Assembly: GCF_005887095.1 (NCBI RefSeq)
Contig: NZ_PNCI01000006.1
Location: forward strand, 1 to 55,807
DNA: 55,807 bases
Source of the DNA: Pseudoalteromonas rubra
GTDB lineage: Bacteria; Pseudomonadota; Gammaproteobacteria; Enterobacterales; Alteromonadaceae
Direction of reading: 5' to 3'
How positions within the stretch are numbered: position 1 is the stretch's first letter; the number at the start of each line of letters is the position of its first letter. This document shows, one piece after another, positions 35,160-45,179 of the stretch. Made by a program: the position numbers and the translations under genes. Under the pieces are notes generated by a model. That model saw nothing but the letters and a program-made list of their open reading frames with translations, did not search any database and had not been told where the DNA came from.

Positions 35160-36326
35160 ATGCAGCAAGTACAAGTGTGCATAGTCGGTGGTGGGTGTGT
35201 CGGCCTGGCTTTAGCGCTGGGTCTGGCACAGAACAATATCTCGGTGATGGTGCTGGATGCCGGTCCTGAACCTCAGCCACTGAGCGAGGCTTATGGCGCA
35301 CGGGTCAGTGCCATCAGTTTGGCCAGCCAAAGTCTGTTTGAGTCTTTAGGCGTGTGGGATGCCATTAAGGCGCAGCGGGCCACGGCCTATCGCAAGATGT
35401 CGGTGTGCGACGCCGACAGCTTTGGCAGTATTCAGTTTAATGCACAGCAGCTGGCTCTGCCTGAGCTGGGCCATATTATCGAAAACGATGCTATCCGTTT
35501 TGCCCTATATCAGGCCTTACAACAGCACAGCCAGGCGAGTTTACTGTTTGGTAGTCGCTATCAGTCTATCCACCAGACCGACAGCGATGTGCTGATCACG
35601 CTGGAGCAGGGCACACCCGTGATGGCTAAACTGCTGGTTGCAGCAGACGGTGCCAACTCAGGGGTACGTAGCCAGTTTAACCTGCCGATCAGCTTCTGGG
35701 ATTACGATCATCATGCTATTGTGGCCACCATCAAAACAGAGCAACCGCACGATGCCACAGCGCGTCAGGTGTTCCTGCCGAATGGTCCTCTGGCGTTGTT
35801 GCCTTTGTCTGACCCCCATACCCAGTCAATCGTTTGGTCAACGGCACCTGAACACGCCCGCGAGCTGATGGCCATGGATGAGCAAAGCTTTAATAAAGCA
35901 TTGAGTGCTGCCAGTGACCTGCAATGTGGTTTGTGCAAGGTGCAGGGCGAGCGCGCGGTATTCCCGCTGACCATGCGCTACGCACAGCAGTGGCTGACCG
36001 GCAAAGTGGTGTTAATGGGCGATGCCGCACACACCATTCACCCGCTGGCCGGACTGGGCATGAACCTGGGCCTTAAAGATGCTGCGCACCTGATCAAAGC
36101 ACTCAGCGAAGACAACGAGGAGTTCGTCTCTCATCGTACATTGCGCGAGTACGAACGCACCCGCAAACTCGATGCACAAAAACACATTGCCATGATGCAG
36201 GGCTTAAAAGAATTGTTCAGCGGCAGTCATCCACTGAAAAAGCTGGTACGTGGCGTGGGGCTAAATGTGGTAGACAACCTCGGCCCCATTAAAGACCTAT
36301 TTGTACAGCAAGCCATCGGCGAATAA
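35160..36326 (+). CDS. ubiI: ubiquinone biosynthesis FAD monooxygenase UbiI (VisC)
   Basis: A 388-residue paralogue of the upstream gene, matching E. coli UbiI/VisC in detail: VCIVGGGCVGLALALGLA, YGARVSAISLASQSL, LGHIIENDAIRFAL, FWDYDHHAIVATIKTEQPHD, GDAAHTIHPLAGLGMNLG and ELFSGSHPLKKLVR. UbiI performs C5 hydroxylation of the ring. It starts nine bases after ubiH and is the last gene of the cluster; a strong stem-loop follows. Confidence 0.94.
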   Translation: MQQVQVCIVGGGCVGLALALGLAQNNISVMVLDAGPEPQPLSEAYGARVSAISLASQSLFESLGVWDAIKAQRATAYRKMSVCDADSFGSIQFNAQQLALPELGHIIENDAIRFALYQALQQHSQASLLFGSRYQSIHQTDSDVLITLEQGTPVMAKLLVAADGANSGVRSQFNLPISFWDYDHHAIVATIKTEQPHDATARQVFLPNGPLALLPLSDPHTQSIVWSTAPEHARELMAMDEQSFNKALSAASDLQCGLCKVQGERAVFPLTMRYAQQWLTGKVVLMGDAAHTIHPLAGLGMNLGLKDAAHLIKALSEDNEEFVSHRTLREYERTRKLDAQKHIAMMQGLKELFSGSHPLKKLVRGVGLNVVDNLGPIKDLFVQQAIGE

Positions 36327-36337
36327 CTAATATTGAA

Positions 36338-36365
36338 GGGCTGCTTTGTGCCAAACAAGCAGCCC
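36338..36365 (+). terminator. stem-loop after ubiI
   Basis: An exact nine-base-pair stem (GGGCTGCTT / AAGCAGCCC) with a 10-base loop, 11 bases past the stop codon. No T run follows. Confidence 0.55.
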
Positions 36366-36409
36366 GCTTACACCTGCAGGGTTGAGCATCAAACACAACT
36401 TTTGAAACT

Positions 36410-37005
36410 CAACTCCCGTCATCCCGTCATCCCGCACTCGATGCGGGATCTGCTAACAGGCTACTCAGGAGTGACACCAATAACACCCATTCCCACATAC
36501 ACAGCCTGTCTTCCCGTACTTGATGCGGGATCTACTTACAGACGACTTGTTGGCCAAAAAATACGCCTGCGCTGAATTCAAATAGTTCCCGGCTCGGGGG
36601 CCGGGATGACGGCGTGTAGGCATACTGATTAGGAGCAATGATAGACAGAGCTTAAAGGGGCAGGCTACTCAGGAGTGACACCAATAACACCCATTCCCAC
36701 ATACACAGCCTGTCATCCCGCACTTGATGCGGGAACTACTAGCAGGCGACCTGGCGGCTAAAAAATGCGCTTAAGCTGAATTCAAATAGTTCCCGGCTCG
36801 CAGGCCGGGATGACGGCGTGTAGGCACACCGGTTAGGAGTGATAATCGAGGGGTCAGGCGACTCAATACTGCTTGTAAGCACCAACTCTCGCATCCATCC
36901 TTAGTCATCCCGCACTCGATGCGGGATCTGCTAACAGGCGACTCAGGAGTGACACCAATAACACCCATTCCCACATACGCCACCCGTCATCCCGCAGTTC
37001 TCAAA
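36410..37005. repeat. second array of REP/BIME-like palindromes
   Basis: The same elements as at 26560-27545. Forward copies lie near 36426, 36507, 36712 and 36903 and a truncated one at 36986; inverted partners lie near 36584 and 36787. The flanking text (ATTAGGAGCAATGATAGAC and ACACCAATAACACC) also recurs. It fills the gap between ubiI and the convergent LysR gene. Confidence 0.9.
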
Positions 37006-37013
37006 AGCAGTGC

Positions 37014-37859
37014 TTACCCCAAACGCAGTGCAATAAACTCGGCCAGCTTATTCACCGCGTGCGCAGACTCCTGAGTGTTTTTAACCAGGCTGATCCCAAT
37101 CTGGCCCAGTTCGGGCAAAAAGGGCGTTTGTGCCTGGTAACTGAGCGTAGCCGGCACGGTGCTTTTGGCCAGCACCGTAATGCCCAGGCCTTCTTTAAGC
37201 GCAGCCGTCAGCCCTGTTAAATCGGCATTGCTGTACACAATGCGGTATTGCAGACCGGCCTGTTGCAGTGCCTCAATGGCACGGCGACGATAAATACAGC
37301 CCTCCGGGGCCGTGACCAAAGTAACAATTTGCTGTTGTGCCAGAGACAGGTCGCCCACCCATACCAGCTGGTCCTGCATAAACACCGGATAATTTGACGA
37401 ATTAAGATCTTCGTTCAGCGCCAGCACCAAATCGAACTGATCCTGCCGAGAAACCGATAACAGATGTTTACTGAGTCGGGATTTCACTTCCAGCGCCACG
37501 TCCGGATATAAAGACACGAAGTCGCCGATGATGGCGGGCAATATGCGTGCGGCAAACTCACTGGGAATACCCAGACGCACCCGGCCGGTAACGCTCTCTG
37601 AGGTAAATTGCTGAATGATCCCATCGTTGAATTGCAGCATTTGCTTGGCCTGAGGCAGCAGCAGCTCGCCATACTGGTTGAGTACCTGTCGCTGGCCCTG
37701 CTTTTTAAACAGTTTACAGCCCAGTTGCTCTTCAAGGCGTTTTATCTGCAAGCTCACCGCTGGCTGAGACAGGCCCAGCAGCTCGCCAGCCTTGGCAAAA
37801 CCACCCACTTCAACCACAGTCACCAGGGTGCGCAGGCCATCAATCGATAAGTTTTTCAT
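37014..37859 (-). CDS. LysR-family transcriptional regulator
   Basis: A 281-residue LysR regulator. The N-terminal helix-turn-helix is clear (GGFAKAGELLGLSQPAVSLQ), followed by the linker helix and a substrate-binding fold (RLGIPSEFAARILPAIIG ... LGITVLAKSTVPATL). It resembles the LrhA-like subgroup. It is divergent from the gene at 37989, with a perfect palindrome in the shared region, so it probably controls that gene and itself. Its ligand is unknown. Confidence 0.9.
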   Translation of the reverse strand: MKNLSIDGLRTLVTVVEVGGFAKAGELLGLSQPAVSLQIKRLEEQLGCKLFKKQGQRQVLNQYGELLLPQAKQMLQFNDGIIQQFTSESVTGRVRLGIPSEFAARILPAIIGDFVSLYPDVALEVKSRLSKHLLSVSRQDQFDLVLALNEDLNSSNYPVFMQDQLVWVGDLSLAQQQIVTLVTAPEGCIYRRRAIEALQQAGLQYRIVYSNADLTGLTAALKEGLGITVLAKSTVPATLSYQAQTPFLPELGQIGISLVKNTQESAHAVNKLAEFIALRLG

Positions 37860-37900
37860 ATTAATAAAATCAATTTATAAAACCCAAATACATTAATATT

Positions 37901-37918
37901 ATTTATCAAACGATAAAT
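37901..37918. promoter_or_regulatory. palindromic operator between LysR gene and its divergent neighbour
   Basis: ATTTATC and GATAAAT form exact seven-base arms with a four-base spacer, in the 129-base divergent region and just upstream of the -35 box at 37928. This fits a LysR-type (T-N11-A) binding site. Confidence 0.6.
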
Positions 37919-37927
37919 AAATACAAT

Positions 37928-37956
37928 TTGTTGTTGCGATAGCGGATCCCTATACT
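37928..37956 (+). promoter_or_regulatory. sigma-70 type promoter of the gene at 37989
   Basis: TTGTTG (37928-37933) and TATACT (37951-37956) with a 17-base spacer, about 32 bases upstream of the start codon. Confidence 0.7.
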
Positions 37957-37988
37957 TTTGGGCATCTTAATTTCATCAGGATAGTCGC

Positions 37989-38579
37989 ATGATGAGCACG
38001 CCAATCATCTTCGCTAAGCACCGTTTAGGTACGGTGGCGGCGGAAAATCGCATTTTCTCGCCACAGGATCTGGTCGTACTGGATTTCAGCGGATTTGAAA
38101 CCACACCTTTTCTAAATCAGGAGCTGGGGCTGAACCTCAACAAACTGATGGCACCCGGTCTGGGTGTACAAGGTCAGCTGGCAGGCGCACAGTCATTTGC
38201 TGTTTATTACTTTAGCGAAACTGCCTACCGTTTTGTGCTGAGCGAAGACGCTGCACAAGCACTTACTGCGCTGGTAAGCAAACATGACAGCGACTATGAC
38301 ATTGAATTGGTACGTCGCAGCGACTTGGCCATTACACAACTGAGCGGTCAGGCTGCGCTTGAGACTGTGCTGAACAGCTTTTCGCTGACACCGGGCCTGC
38401 AAATTTCAGACTTGCAGGCGTGCTATGGTAAACAAAGCGGCGACGTTTTCGTCACTACCTTAGTACAACAGGGCCAGCAGCAATATCAGCTGATTGCAAA
38501 CCAAGAATCTTTGAGCCTGTGGCAGGCTCGACTGGCTGAACAGGGTTTTGCTCAGCCAGTCGAACACGCCCCAAATTAA
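37989..38579 (+). CDS. small GcvT-fold-like protein, unknown function
   Basis: A 196-residue protein not recognised as a named gene. Its order of motifs resembles the first part of GcvT or the gamma subunit of sarcosine oxidase: VVLDFSGFETTPFL, a strand-rich middle AVYYFSETAYRFVLS, DLAITQLSGQAALETVL, and GDVFVTTLV followed by SLWQARLAEQGF. The last block parallels [10 protein letters not shown]...LWQKLLDAG in the neighbouring GcvT. It lacks the second half of GcvT. It sits between a LysR regulator and gcvT and is probably transcribed with the latter. A role in folate-dependent one-carbon handling is inference. Confidence 0.6.
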   Translation: MMSTPIIFAKHRLGTVAAENRIFSPQDLVVLDFSGFETTPFLNQELGLNLNKLMAPGLGVQGQLAGAQSFAVYYFSETAYRFVLSEDAAQALTALVSKHDSDYDIELVRRSDLAITQLSGQAALETVLNSFSLTPGLQISDLQACYGKQSGDVFVTTLVQQGQQQYQLIANQESLSLWQARLAEQGFAQPVEHAPN

Positions 38580-38659
38580 CCCCATTCACCGGTGTTGCGC
38601 TGGTGAACATGCACCTGGCTTGTAACCGGGTGGGTGATGACAATAAGTGAAGGAAGAGT

Positions 38660-39742
38660 ATGACTTCTAAAACAGTACTGCATGCCAAGCACCTAGAAGC
38701 TGGCGCGAAAATGGTTGATTTCCACGGTTGGGAAATGCCAATCAACTATGGCTCCCAAATCGAAGAGCACAACGCTGTGCGTGAAGACGCGGGTATGTTT
38801 GACGTGTCTCACATGACCATAGTGGATGTGAAAGGCGCCGAAGCTCAGGCGTTCTTGCGCAAGCTGGTTGCCAACGATGTGGCTAAACTGAAAGTTGCAG
38901 GTAAAGCACTTTACACTGGCATGCTGAACGAGCAGGGCGGTGTGATTGATGATTTGATCATCTACTTCTTCACAGAAACTGAATATCGTCTGGTTGTAAA
39001 CTCTGCAACACGCGAAAAAGATCTGGCACACATGAATGCGGTTGCTGCCGACTTTGAAGTGGCCATCACTGAGCGCCCTGAGTACGCGATGATTGCGGTA
39101 CAGGGTCCAAATGCCAAAGCAAAAACAGCCACCATACTGAGCGATACACAAAACGCAGCAGTAGAGGGCATGAAGCCGTTCTTTGGCGTGCAAGCCGAAG
39201 AGTTGTTTATTGCCACCACGGGCTACACAGGTGAAGACGGCTACGAAATCGTGGTACACAACGATGATGCAGCGCAACTGTGGCAAAAATTATTAGACGC
39301 GGGCGTCCGTCCGGCTGGCCTAGGTGCACGTGATACGCTACGTTTAGAAGCGGGCATGAACCTTTACGGCTCAGATATGGACGAAAGCGTTTCTCCACTG
39401 GCAGCTAACATGGCGTGGACCATTGCGTGGGAGCCGGCAGAGCGTGACTTTATCGGTCGTAAAGTGATTGAGCAGCAACGTGCTGACAAGAGCACAGACA
39501 AGCTGGTTGGCCTGGTACTTGAGAGCAAAGGCGTGCTGCGCGGTGGCTCTAAAGTTATCGTAGAAGGTGGCGAAGGTGTTATCACTTCTGGTACATTCTC
39601 GCCGACGTTAGGCTTTAGCGTAGCTTTGGCCCGTGTACCTCGCTCTACGGGTGACACAGCTCAGGTTGAAATGCGCAAAAAGCTGGTAGACGTTAAAGTG
39701 GTTAAACCTTGCTTTGTACGCAATGGTAAGTCGGTTCTGTAA
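38660..39742 (+). CDS. gcvT: glycine cleavage system aminomethyltransferase (T protein)
   Basis: A 360-residue T protein that moves the aminomethyl carbon from the H protein to tetrahydrofolate and releases ammonia. It follows the family from the start ([25 protein letters not shown], in two parts) through [29 protein letters not shown] and [16 protein letters not shown] to the end KPCFVRNG. Length is normal. A weak stem (TTCACC / GGTGAA) precedes it, but no glycine riboswitch is seen. It begins 80 bases after the GcvT-like gene, with GAAGGAAGAG as ribosome binding site. Confidence 0.97.
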   Translation: MTSKTVLHAKHLEAGAKMVDFHGWEMPINYGSQIEEHNAVREDAGMFDVSHMTIVDVKGAEAQAFLRKLVANDVAKLKVAGKALYTGMLNEQGGVIDDLIIYFFTETEYRLVVNSATREKDLAHMNAVAADFEVAITERPEYAMIAVQGPNAKAKTATILSDTQNAAVEGMKPFFGVQAEELFIATTGYTGEDGYEIVVHNDDAAQLWQKLLDAGVRPAGLGARDTLRLEAGMNLYGSDMDESVSPLAANMAWTIAWEPAERDFIGRKVIEQQRADKSTDKLVGLVLESKGVLRGGSKVIVEGGEGVITSGTFSPTLGFSVALARVPRSTGDTAQVEMRKKLVDVKVVKPCFVRNGKSVL

Positions 39743-39804
39743 CGCACAGAGCATTAAAGAATAACGGGCGATGGCCCACATAAATCGACCAAAGGAACAA
39801 AAAA

Positions 39805-40194
39805 ATGAGCAACATTCCTAGCGAGTTAAAGTACGCAACGTCTCACGAGTGGGTTCGCGCTGAAGACGACGGCACATTCACAGTGGGTATCACTGAGCAT
39901 GCGCAGGAACTTTTGGGTGACATGGTATTCGTTGACCTGCCTGACGTAGGTGACGAAGTTGACGCTGGTGATGACTGCGCGGTTGCTGAGTCTGTAAAAG
40001 CTGCATCTGACATCTACGCGCCAATCGGTGGCGAGATCGTGGCCATCAACGAAGAGCTTGAAGACTCTCCGGAATCGGTAAACAACGACCCTTACGGTGA
40101 CGGCTGGCTGTTCCGCATTAAAGCATCTGATGCAAGCGAACTTGAAAACCTGCTTGACGCAGAAGGCTACGAAGCCAACATCGACGAAGACTAA
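39805..40194 (+). CDS. gcvH: glycine cleavage system H protein
   Basis: A 129-residue lipoyl carrier protein. The modified lysine lies in [20 protein letters not shown]. The start ([17 protein letters not shown]) and the block [13 protein letters not shown] are typical. It shuttles the aminomethyl group between the P, T and L proteins. A strong ribosome binding site (AAAGGAAC) precedes it, and a terminator follows before gcvP. Confidence 0.97.
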   Translation: MSNIPSELKYATSHEWVRAEDDGTFTVGITEHAQELLGDMVFVDLPDVGDEVDAGDDCAVAESVKAASDIYAPIGGEIVAINEELEDSPESVNNDPYGDGWLFRIKASDASELENLLDAEGYEANIDED

Positions 40195-40210
40195 TTCGTT
40201 GTAGATACCA

Positions 40211-40236
40211 TAAAAGCCCCCTGCGTGGGGCTTTTA
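40211..40236 (+). terminator. intrinsic terminator between gcvH and gcvP
   Basis: An exact 10-bp stem (TAAAAGCCCC / GGGGCTTTTA) with a six-base loop. It suggests that gcvP is made partly from its own promoter in 40237-40383. Confidence 0.85.
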
Positions 40237-40383
40237 TAGTTGTGCCACAACGTTAAGGCGTGGCAACACCGTTAAACTCTGTGACTGTTACCAAGGTATT
40301 TTCGTCGCACTGTGCATAAAGGTGCAGGTCGTCGAACAACAGTGACACCCCCATTTTTACTTGGATCATAGGAATCTGGACAC

Positions 40384-43281
40384 ATGTCAAACGCCAAATC
40401 TCTTGAACAACTAGAGCAAAAGCAAGACTTTATTCGTCGCCATATCGGCCCGAGCCCGGCTCAGGTGAGTGACATGCTTGCTGCGCTTGGAGTATCGAGT
40501 GTTGAAGAGCTGATCGGTCAGACAGTACCTAGCTCAATCCGTTTAGAGCAAGGCCTGCAAATTGGTGAAAGCCGTACCGAAGTAGAAACGCTGAGCTATC
40601 TAAAATCTGTAGCAAGCAAAAACAAAGTCTTCAAATCTTACATCGGTCAGGGTTATCACCCGACACACGTGCCTAACGTTATCTTGCGTAACGTACTGGA
40701 AAACCCAGGCTGGTATACAGCTTATACGCCGTATCAGCCAGAGATTGCACAAGGCCGTCTTGAGTCTTTGCTTAACTTCCAGACTATGACCATGGACATC
40801 ACTGGCCTTGACCTGGCCAGTGCGTCACTGCTTGACGAATCAACCGCAGCAGCCGAAGCCATGGCGCTGGCTAAGCGTGTTTCTAAAGCGAAAAAAGCGA
40901 ACCTGTTCTTTATTGCAGAAGACGTACATACACAAACCATCGACGTAGTCACCACTCGTGCCGAGCAGTTTGGTTTTGAAGTGATCGTTGGTCCTGCAAG
41001 CGAAGCGGCAAACCACGAGATTTTCGGTGCCCTGTTCCAGTATCCAACGACTTCAGGTGAAGTGGTCGATATCACAGACATCATCGCACAAGTACAAAGC
41101 AAAAAAGCGATTGCCTGTGTGGCCGCTGACATCATGAGCTTAATGCTACTGAAAGCACCAGGTAAACTGGGCGCAGACGTGGTACTGGGTTCTGCACAGC
41201 GCTTTGGTGTACCTATGGGTTACGGTGGTCCACACGCTGCGTTCTTTGCAACACGTGATGCATACAAGCGTTCACTGCCAGGCCGTATCATTGGTGTATC
41301 GAAAGACCGTTTGGGTAACGACGCACTGCGTATGGCAATGCAAACGCGCGAGCAGCACATCCGCCGCGAAAAAGCCAACTCAAACATTTGTACAGCGCAG
41401 GTACTGCTGGCCAACATGGCTGCATTCTATGCGGTGTACCACGGTCCACAGGGCCTGAAAACCATTGCCGAGCGCATTAACCGTTTCGCCAGCATTCTGG
41501 CAACCGGCCTGAAAGCCAAAGGCGTAGCACTGAAGCACGATACCTGGTTCGACACCATCACAGTGGTTGCTAACGATGCTGACAAAGACGCAGTAGTCGC
41601 GCGCGCCGTTGCAAACGAAGTCAACTTTGCCATCAACCACGCTGGCGAGTACTCGATTGCGCTGAACGAAACGACGACCCGCGGTGACATCGCAGAACTG
41701 TTCGACATCATCCTGGGCGAAGGCCATGGTTTAGATGTAGCTGCACTGGACAGCGAAGTTGCTGCAAACAACATCACAGGTATTCCGGCGAGCCTGGTAC
41801 GTGATGACGAAGTACTGACGCACGACAACTTCAACAGCTACCACAGCGAAACTGAGATGCTGCGTTACATCAAGCGTCTTGAGAACAAAGATCTGGCACT
41901 GAACCACTCTATGATCTCTCTGGGTTCTTGTACCATGAAGCTGAACGCGACCGCTGAGATGATCCCGGTCACCTGGCCTGAGTTCGCTGAACTGCACCCA
42001 TTCTGCCCGTTAGAGCAGGCACAGGGTTATCAGGTCATGATGACTGAGTTGCACGACTGGCTGGTGAACATCACAGGCTACGACGCAGTATCACTGCAAC
42101 CTAACTCAGGTGCGCAGGGTGAATACGCGGGTCTTATCGCGATTCGTAAATACCACGAGTCACGCGGCGAAGGTCACCGTAACGTGTGTCTAATCCCAAG
42201 CTCTGCGCACGGTACTAACCCTGCGTCGGCGCAGATGGCCAGCATGAAAGTAGTTGTGGTTGGTTGTGACAGCGACGGTAACATTGACCTGGACGATCTG
42301 CGCGCGAAGGCAGAAGATGTGTCTGAGAACCTGTCTTGTATCATGGTTACTTACCCGTCAACCCACGGTGTATACGAAGAAGCCATCCGTGAAGTGTGTG
42401 ACATCGTTCACCAGCACGGCGGCCAGGTTTACATGGACGGCGCGAACATGAACGCACAGGTTGGTGTAACCAGCCCGGGCTCAATTGGTTCTGACGTATC
42501 GCACCTGAACCTGCATAAAACATTCTGTATTCCGCACGGTGGTGGTGGCCCGGGAGTTGGTCCTATCGGTGTTAAATCGCACCTTGCGCCATTTATGCCT
42601 AACCACAGCGTGATCAAAGTAGCGGGCACCAACGAAGGTAACGGTGCAGTTTCTGCGGCACCTTATGGCTCAGCAGCCATCCTGCCAATCTCATGGGCGT
42701 ATATTGCCATGATGGGTAGCGAAGGCCTGAAGCAGGCCACTGAAATGGCCATCGTAAACGCCAACTACCTGACAGAGAAATTAAGTAAGCACTATCCGGT
42801 ACTCTACCGTGGCCGCAACGACCGCGTTGCCCACGAGTGTATTATCGACCTGCGCCCGCTGAAAGAAGCCTCTGGCATCACAGAAATGGACGTAGCGAAG
42901 CGTCTGATGGACTACGGTTTCCACGCGCCGACTATGTCATTCCCGGTTGCTGGTACGCTGATGATCGAGCCAACGGAATCTGAGTCTAAGGTAGAAATCG
43001 ACCGTTTCATCGAAGCCATGATCTCTATCCGCGCTGAAATCGCCAAAGTAGAAAACGGCGAATGGTCAGTAGAGAACAACCCACTGGTGTTCGCACCACA
43101 CACCCAGGCAGACGTACTGGGCAACGAGTGGGATCGTGCCTACGACCGCCTCGCAGCAGCCTTCCCGGTTGCAAGTGTTGCTAAAGACAAGTTCTGGCCA
43201 ACGGTAACCCGTATCGACGACGTATACGGCGACCGTAACCTTATTTGTTCTTGCCCAGCTGTTGAGACTTATGCTGAGTAA
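40384..43281 (+). CDS. gcvP: glycine dehydrogenase (decarboxylating), P protein
   Basis: A 965-residue pyridoxal-phosphate enzyme that decarboxylates glycine. Normal length for the fused alpha-beta form. The N-terminal half begins [15 protein letters not shown] and contains [14 protein letters not shown] (GYYxT-type motif). The C-terminal half carries the cofactor lysine in [19 protein letters not shown], and [13 protein letters not shown]. It works with GcvT, GcvH and a dihydrolipoamide dehydrogenase not in this window. Immediately after its stop the base composition falls sharply and the defence island begins. Confidence 0.98.
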   Translation: MSNAKSLEQLEQKQDFIRRHIGPSPAQVSDMLAALGVSSVEELIGQTVPSSIRLEQGLQIGESRTEVETLSYLKSVASKNKVFKSYIGQGYHPTHVPNVILRNVLENPGWYTAYTPYQPEIAQGRLESLLNFQTMTMDITGLDLASASLLDESTAAAEAMALAKRVSKAKKANLFFIAEDVHTQTIDVVTTRAEQFGFEVIVGPASEAANHEIFGALFQYPTTSGEVVDITDIIAQVQSKKAIACVAADIMSLMLLKAPGKLGADVVLGSAQRFGVPMGYGGPHAAFFATRDAYKRSLPGRIIGVSKDRLGNDALRMAMQTREQHIRREKANSNICTAQVLLANMAAFYAVYHGPQGLKTIAERINRFASILATGLKAKGVALKHDTWFDTITVVANDADKDAVVARAVANEVNFAINHAGEYSIALNETTTRGDIAELFDIILGEGHGLDVAALDSEVAANNITGIPASLVRDDEVLTHDNFNSYHSETEMLRYIKRLENKDLALNHSMISLGSCTMKLNATAEMIPVTWPEFAELHPFCPLEQAQGYQVMMTELHDWLVNITGYDAVSLQPNSGAQGEYAGLIAIRKYHESRGEGHRNVCLIPSSAHGTNPASAQMASMKVVVVGCDSDGNIDLDDLRAKAEDVSENLSCIMVTYPSTHGVYEEAIREVCDIVHQHGGQVYMDGANMNAQVGVTSPGSIGSDVSHLNLHKTFCIPHGGGGPGVGPIGVKSHLAPFMPNHSVIKVAGTNEGNGAVSAAPYGSAAILPISWAYIAMMGSEGLKQATEMAIVNANYLTEKLSKHYPVLYRGRNDRVAHECIIDLRPLKEASGITEMDVAKRLMDYGFHAPTMSFPVAGTLMIEPTESESKVEIDRFIEAMISIRAEIAKVENGEWSVENNPLVFAPHTQADVLGNEWDRAYDRLAAAFPVASVAKDKFWPTVTRIDDVYGDRNLICSCPAVETYAE

Positions 43282-43290
43282 GTGAATTTT

Positions 43291-43359
43291 TGTGGCGATC
43301 AACAATTAAGTTTGTGAACGCAACAATTAAAAATGTGAATGCAATTAAGATTGTGAACG
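43291..43359. repeat. three direct repeats after gcvP, possible transposon end
   Basis: Three consecutive units: CAACAATTAAGTTTGTGAACG (43300, 21 bases, differing in the middle between copies), a second 21-base copy from 43321 and an 18-base copy from 43342. All share CAATTAA and TGTGAAYG. They are preceded by TGTGGCGATC at 43291. A TGT terminus followed by several ~20-bp repeats is the layout of Tn7-like ends, where TnsB binds, but no transposase is in the window. Confidence 0.65.
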
Positions 43360-43369
43360 CATAAATAAG

Positions 43370-43402
43370 AAAAGGCGAACTAGAAATGGTTCGCCTTTTT
43401 TA
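43370..43402 (+). terminator. intrinsic terminator between gcvP and the defence island
   Basis: An exact 11-bp stem (AAAAGGCGAAC / GTTCGCCTTTT) with an eight-base loop, followed by T residues. It insulates the island regulator from gcvP transcription. Confidence 0.9.
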
Positions 43403-43430
43403 ATGGGTAAAAATTTTTATTTCATGTAAG

Positions 43431-44969
43431 ATGATTTACAAACGAATAAAAATAAGCAATTGGATAGTGCATACACTTTTTACGTGGCTTGGTAATCGCG
43501 ATATTGAAAACATGGAGCAAGAGCAAAACGCGGCTATTGTTTCACTTGCAACAAAATCTGAAGTTCCATTTGATAAAATCGTTATTCTTTCTAATAAAGA
43601 TGAAGCTAAGTGGGATTTGTTTGAACGCTTTTTGAAAAAGCGCATGGCGATGATAAGCAGACCATCTGAAGATATTAAAATTCACTTGGCGCAAATTCAG
43701 AGTCCAATTGACTACCAATCTATCTCAGTTGAAACAGAAAAGTGGATCACAAAGTTGTCTGAAGAGTCTGACACGCTCTCAATCAACCTAACATCTGGCA
43801 CACCAGCAATGACAACCCTTTCGGTGCTTCATGGCAAGGGAAAGTCCAATACCCGCTTTGTGCAATCGTCCCCTAAAAACGTTATTGAAGAAGTCGAAAT
43901 ACCGCTGGATTTCGGTAAAGAATACGTAAGGTCTGCCTCAAAGAACATTGCTCATACAGCGACCTCATTACCTAAGGTACAAAAGGCATTTTCAGAATTA
44001 ACTGCCAGGTCAAAAACAATGACCGATGTGGTTGAAAAAGCTAAAAGAATAGCTGCATCTGAAGTTCCAGCACTTATCTTAGGTGAAACTGGCACTGGTA
44101 AAGAGCTAATGGCAAATGCTATTCACAAAGGTAGCCTAAGAGGCAACAAGCCTATAAGAGCCGTAAACTGTGGTGCGCTTGCTGAAAATATAGTTGATTC
44201 AACACTCTTTGGTCATAAAAAAGGGGCGTTTACTGGCGCAGATAAAGATTATGCAGGTCTATTTGAGCAAGCTAACGGTGGAACCTTATTTTTAGATGAA
44301 GTTGGTGAATTAAAGCCCGATATACAAATTAAGCTTCTAAGGGCATTACAGCAAGGTGAAATTACCAGACTTGGTGATACGAAAACCATTAATGTCGATG
44401 TGCGCGTTATTGCTGCTACTCACCAAGATTTGACCACCTTGATTGAACAAGGGGATTTTCGTGAAGATCTTTTTTATCGATTAGCAGTGGGCATTATCAA
44501 TATGCCATCACTTAGAGATCGACTTGAAGATATTCCAATCATAGTTGAACAACTGACAGAACAAATTAATGAGTCGGGGTCCAAGCACCCAAACTACATA
44601 AGTAAAAAAGTTTCCGAAAATGGAATTAAATTTATTTTATCGCAATCATGGCTAGGCAATATTCGTGAATTATGGAGCACATTGAACAGGGCTTTTCTCT
44701 GGACAGATGCAAAATTGGTAGGTGAAAAGGAACTGTCTCACGCGACCATAAATAGAAGGCTTGGTGCGCAAAATAATGATGTTAGGCTGTCTTTTAACGA
44801 TAAAGTGGACATAGTTCAACTAACTGAAAATTATCAAAAGAAATATGTTGAAGCAGCATTGAAAGCAAGCGGGAATGTGAAGAAGCACGCAACCCAAATG
44901 TTGGGATTAAAAGATCATCAAACGCTAACAAATTGGATGAAGCGTCTTGGTATAGACGTTGATAAATAA
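43431..44969 (+). CDS. sigma-54-dependent activator with CARF-like sensor (RtcR-like)
   Basis: A 512-residue enhancer-binding protein. The N-terminal 150 residues resemble a CARF domain: a first strand VHTLFTWLGNRD and the ligand-loop motif INLTSGTPAMTTL (about 117-129). The central AAA+ domain has Walker A GETGTGKE (about 218), the sigma-54 contact loop GAFTGA (about 265), LFLDEVGEL and RVIAATHQDL. A Fis-type helix-turn-helix ends it (NVKKHATQMLGLKDHQTLTNW). RtcR, the known relative, has the same order and activates RNA-repair genes. The start is unsure: ATG 43431 has no strong ribosome binding site and GTG 43467 would also fit. Its target is probably the promoter at 45121. Confidence 0.88.
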   Translation: MIYKRIKISNWIVHTLFTWLGNRDIENMEQEQNAAIVSLATKSEVPFDKIVILSNKDEAKWDLFERFLKKRMAMISRPSEDIKIHLAQIQSPIDYQSISVETEKWITKLSEESDTLSINLTSGTPAMTTLSVLHGKGKSNTRFVQSSPKNVIEEVEIPLDFGKEYVRSASKNIAHTATSLPKVQKAFSELTARSKTMTDVVEKAKRIAASEVPALILGETGTGKELMANAIHKGSLRGNKPIRAVNCGALAENIVDSTLFGHKKGAFTGADKDYAGLFEQANGGTLFLDEVGELKPDIQIKLLRALQQGEITRLGDTKTINVDVRVIAATHQDLTTLIEQGDFREDLFYRLAVGIINMPSLRDRLEDIPIIVEQLTEQINESGSKHPNYISKKVSENGIKFILSQSWLGNIRELWSTLNRAFLWTDAKLVGEKELSHATINRRLGAQNNDVRLSFNDKVDIVQLTENYQKKYVEAALKASGNVKKHATQMLGLKDHQTLTNWMKRLGIDVDK

Positions 44970-45120
44970 AAATATTGGATTGCTACTTGTTAAAGCAAGC
45001 TAACTGGCATTATGTATTTAAAGAATGCTAGAAAGTAAAAAAACTTACTTAAAGGTAAAAATGTTAACTATCTTGGTTGTTTTTTTGTTTTAATATATTG
45101 ATTTTTAATTGTTTTTAAAT

Positions 45121-45137
45121 TGGCTTGTTTTTGGCAT
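45121..45137 (+). promoter_or_regulatory. sigma-54 promoter of the Druantia operon
   Basis: TGGCTTGTTTTTGGCAT places GG (45122-45123) and GC (45134-45135) exactly ten bases apart, the defining -24/-12 spacing. The match to TGGCAC-N5-TTGCW is good at the invariant positions. Transcription would start near 45147, about 33 bases ahead of the ATG at 45180. An activator gene for sigma-54 ends 150 bases upstream. Confidence 0.8.
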
Positions 45138-45179
45138 TACTAAAGCTTAGATGCGATGTACATCAATCTGGAGGCTAGT

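Noticed and set aside
38580..38659. Glycine riboswitch upstream of gcvT
   Set aside because: The gap is only 80 bases and lacks the conserved aptamer core; only a six-base-pair stem is present.
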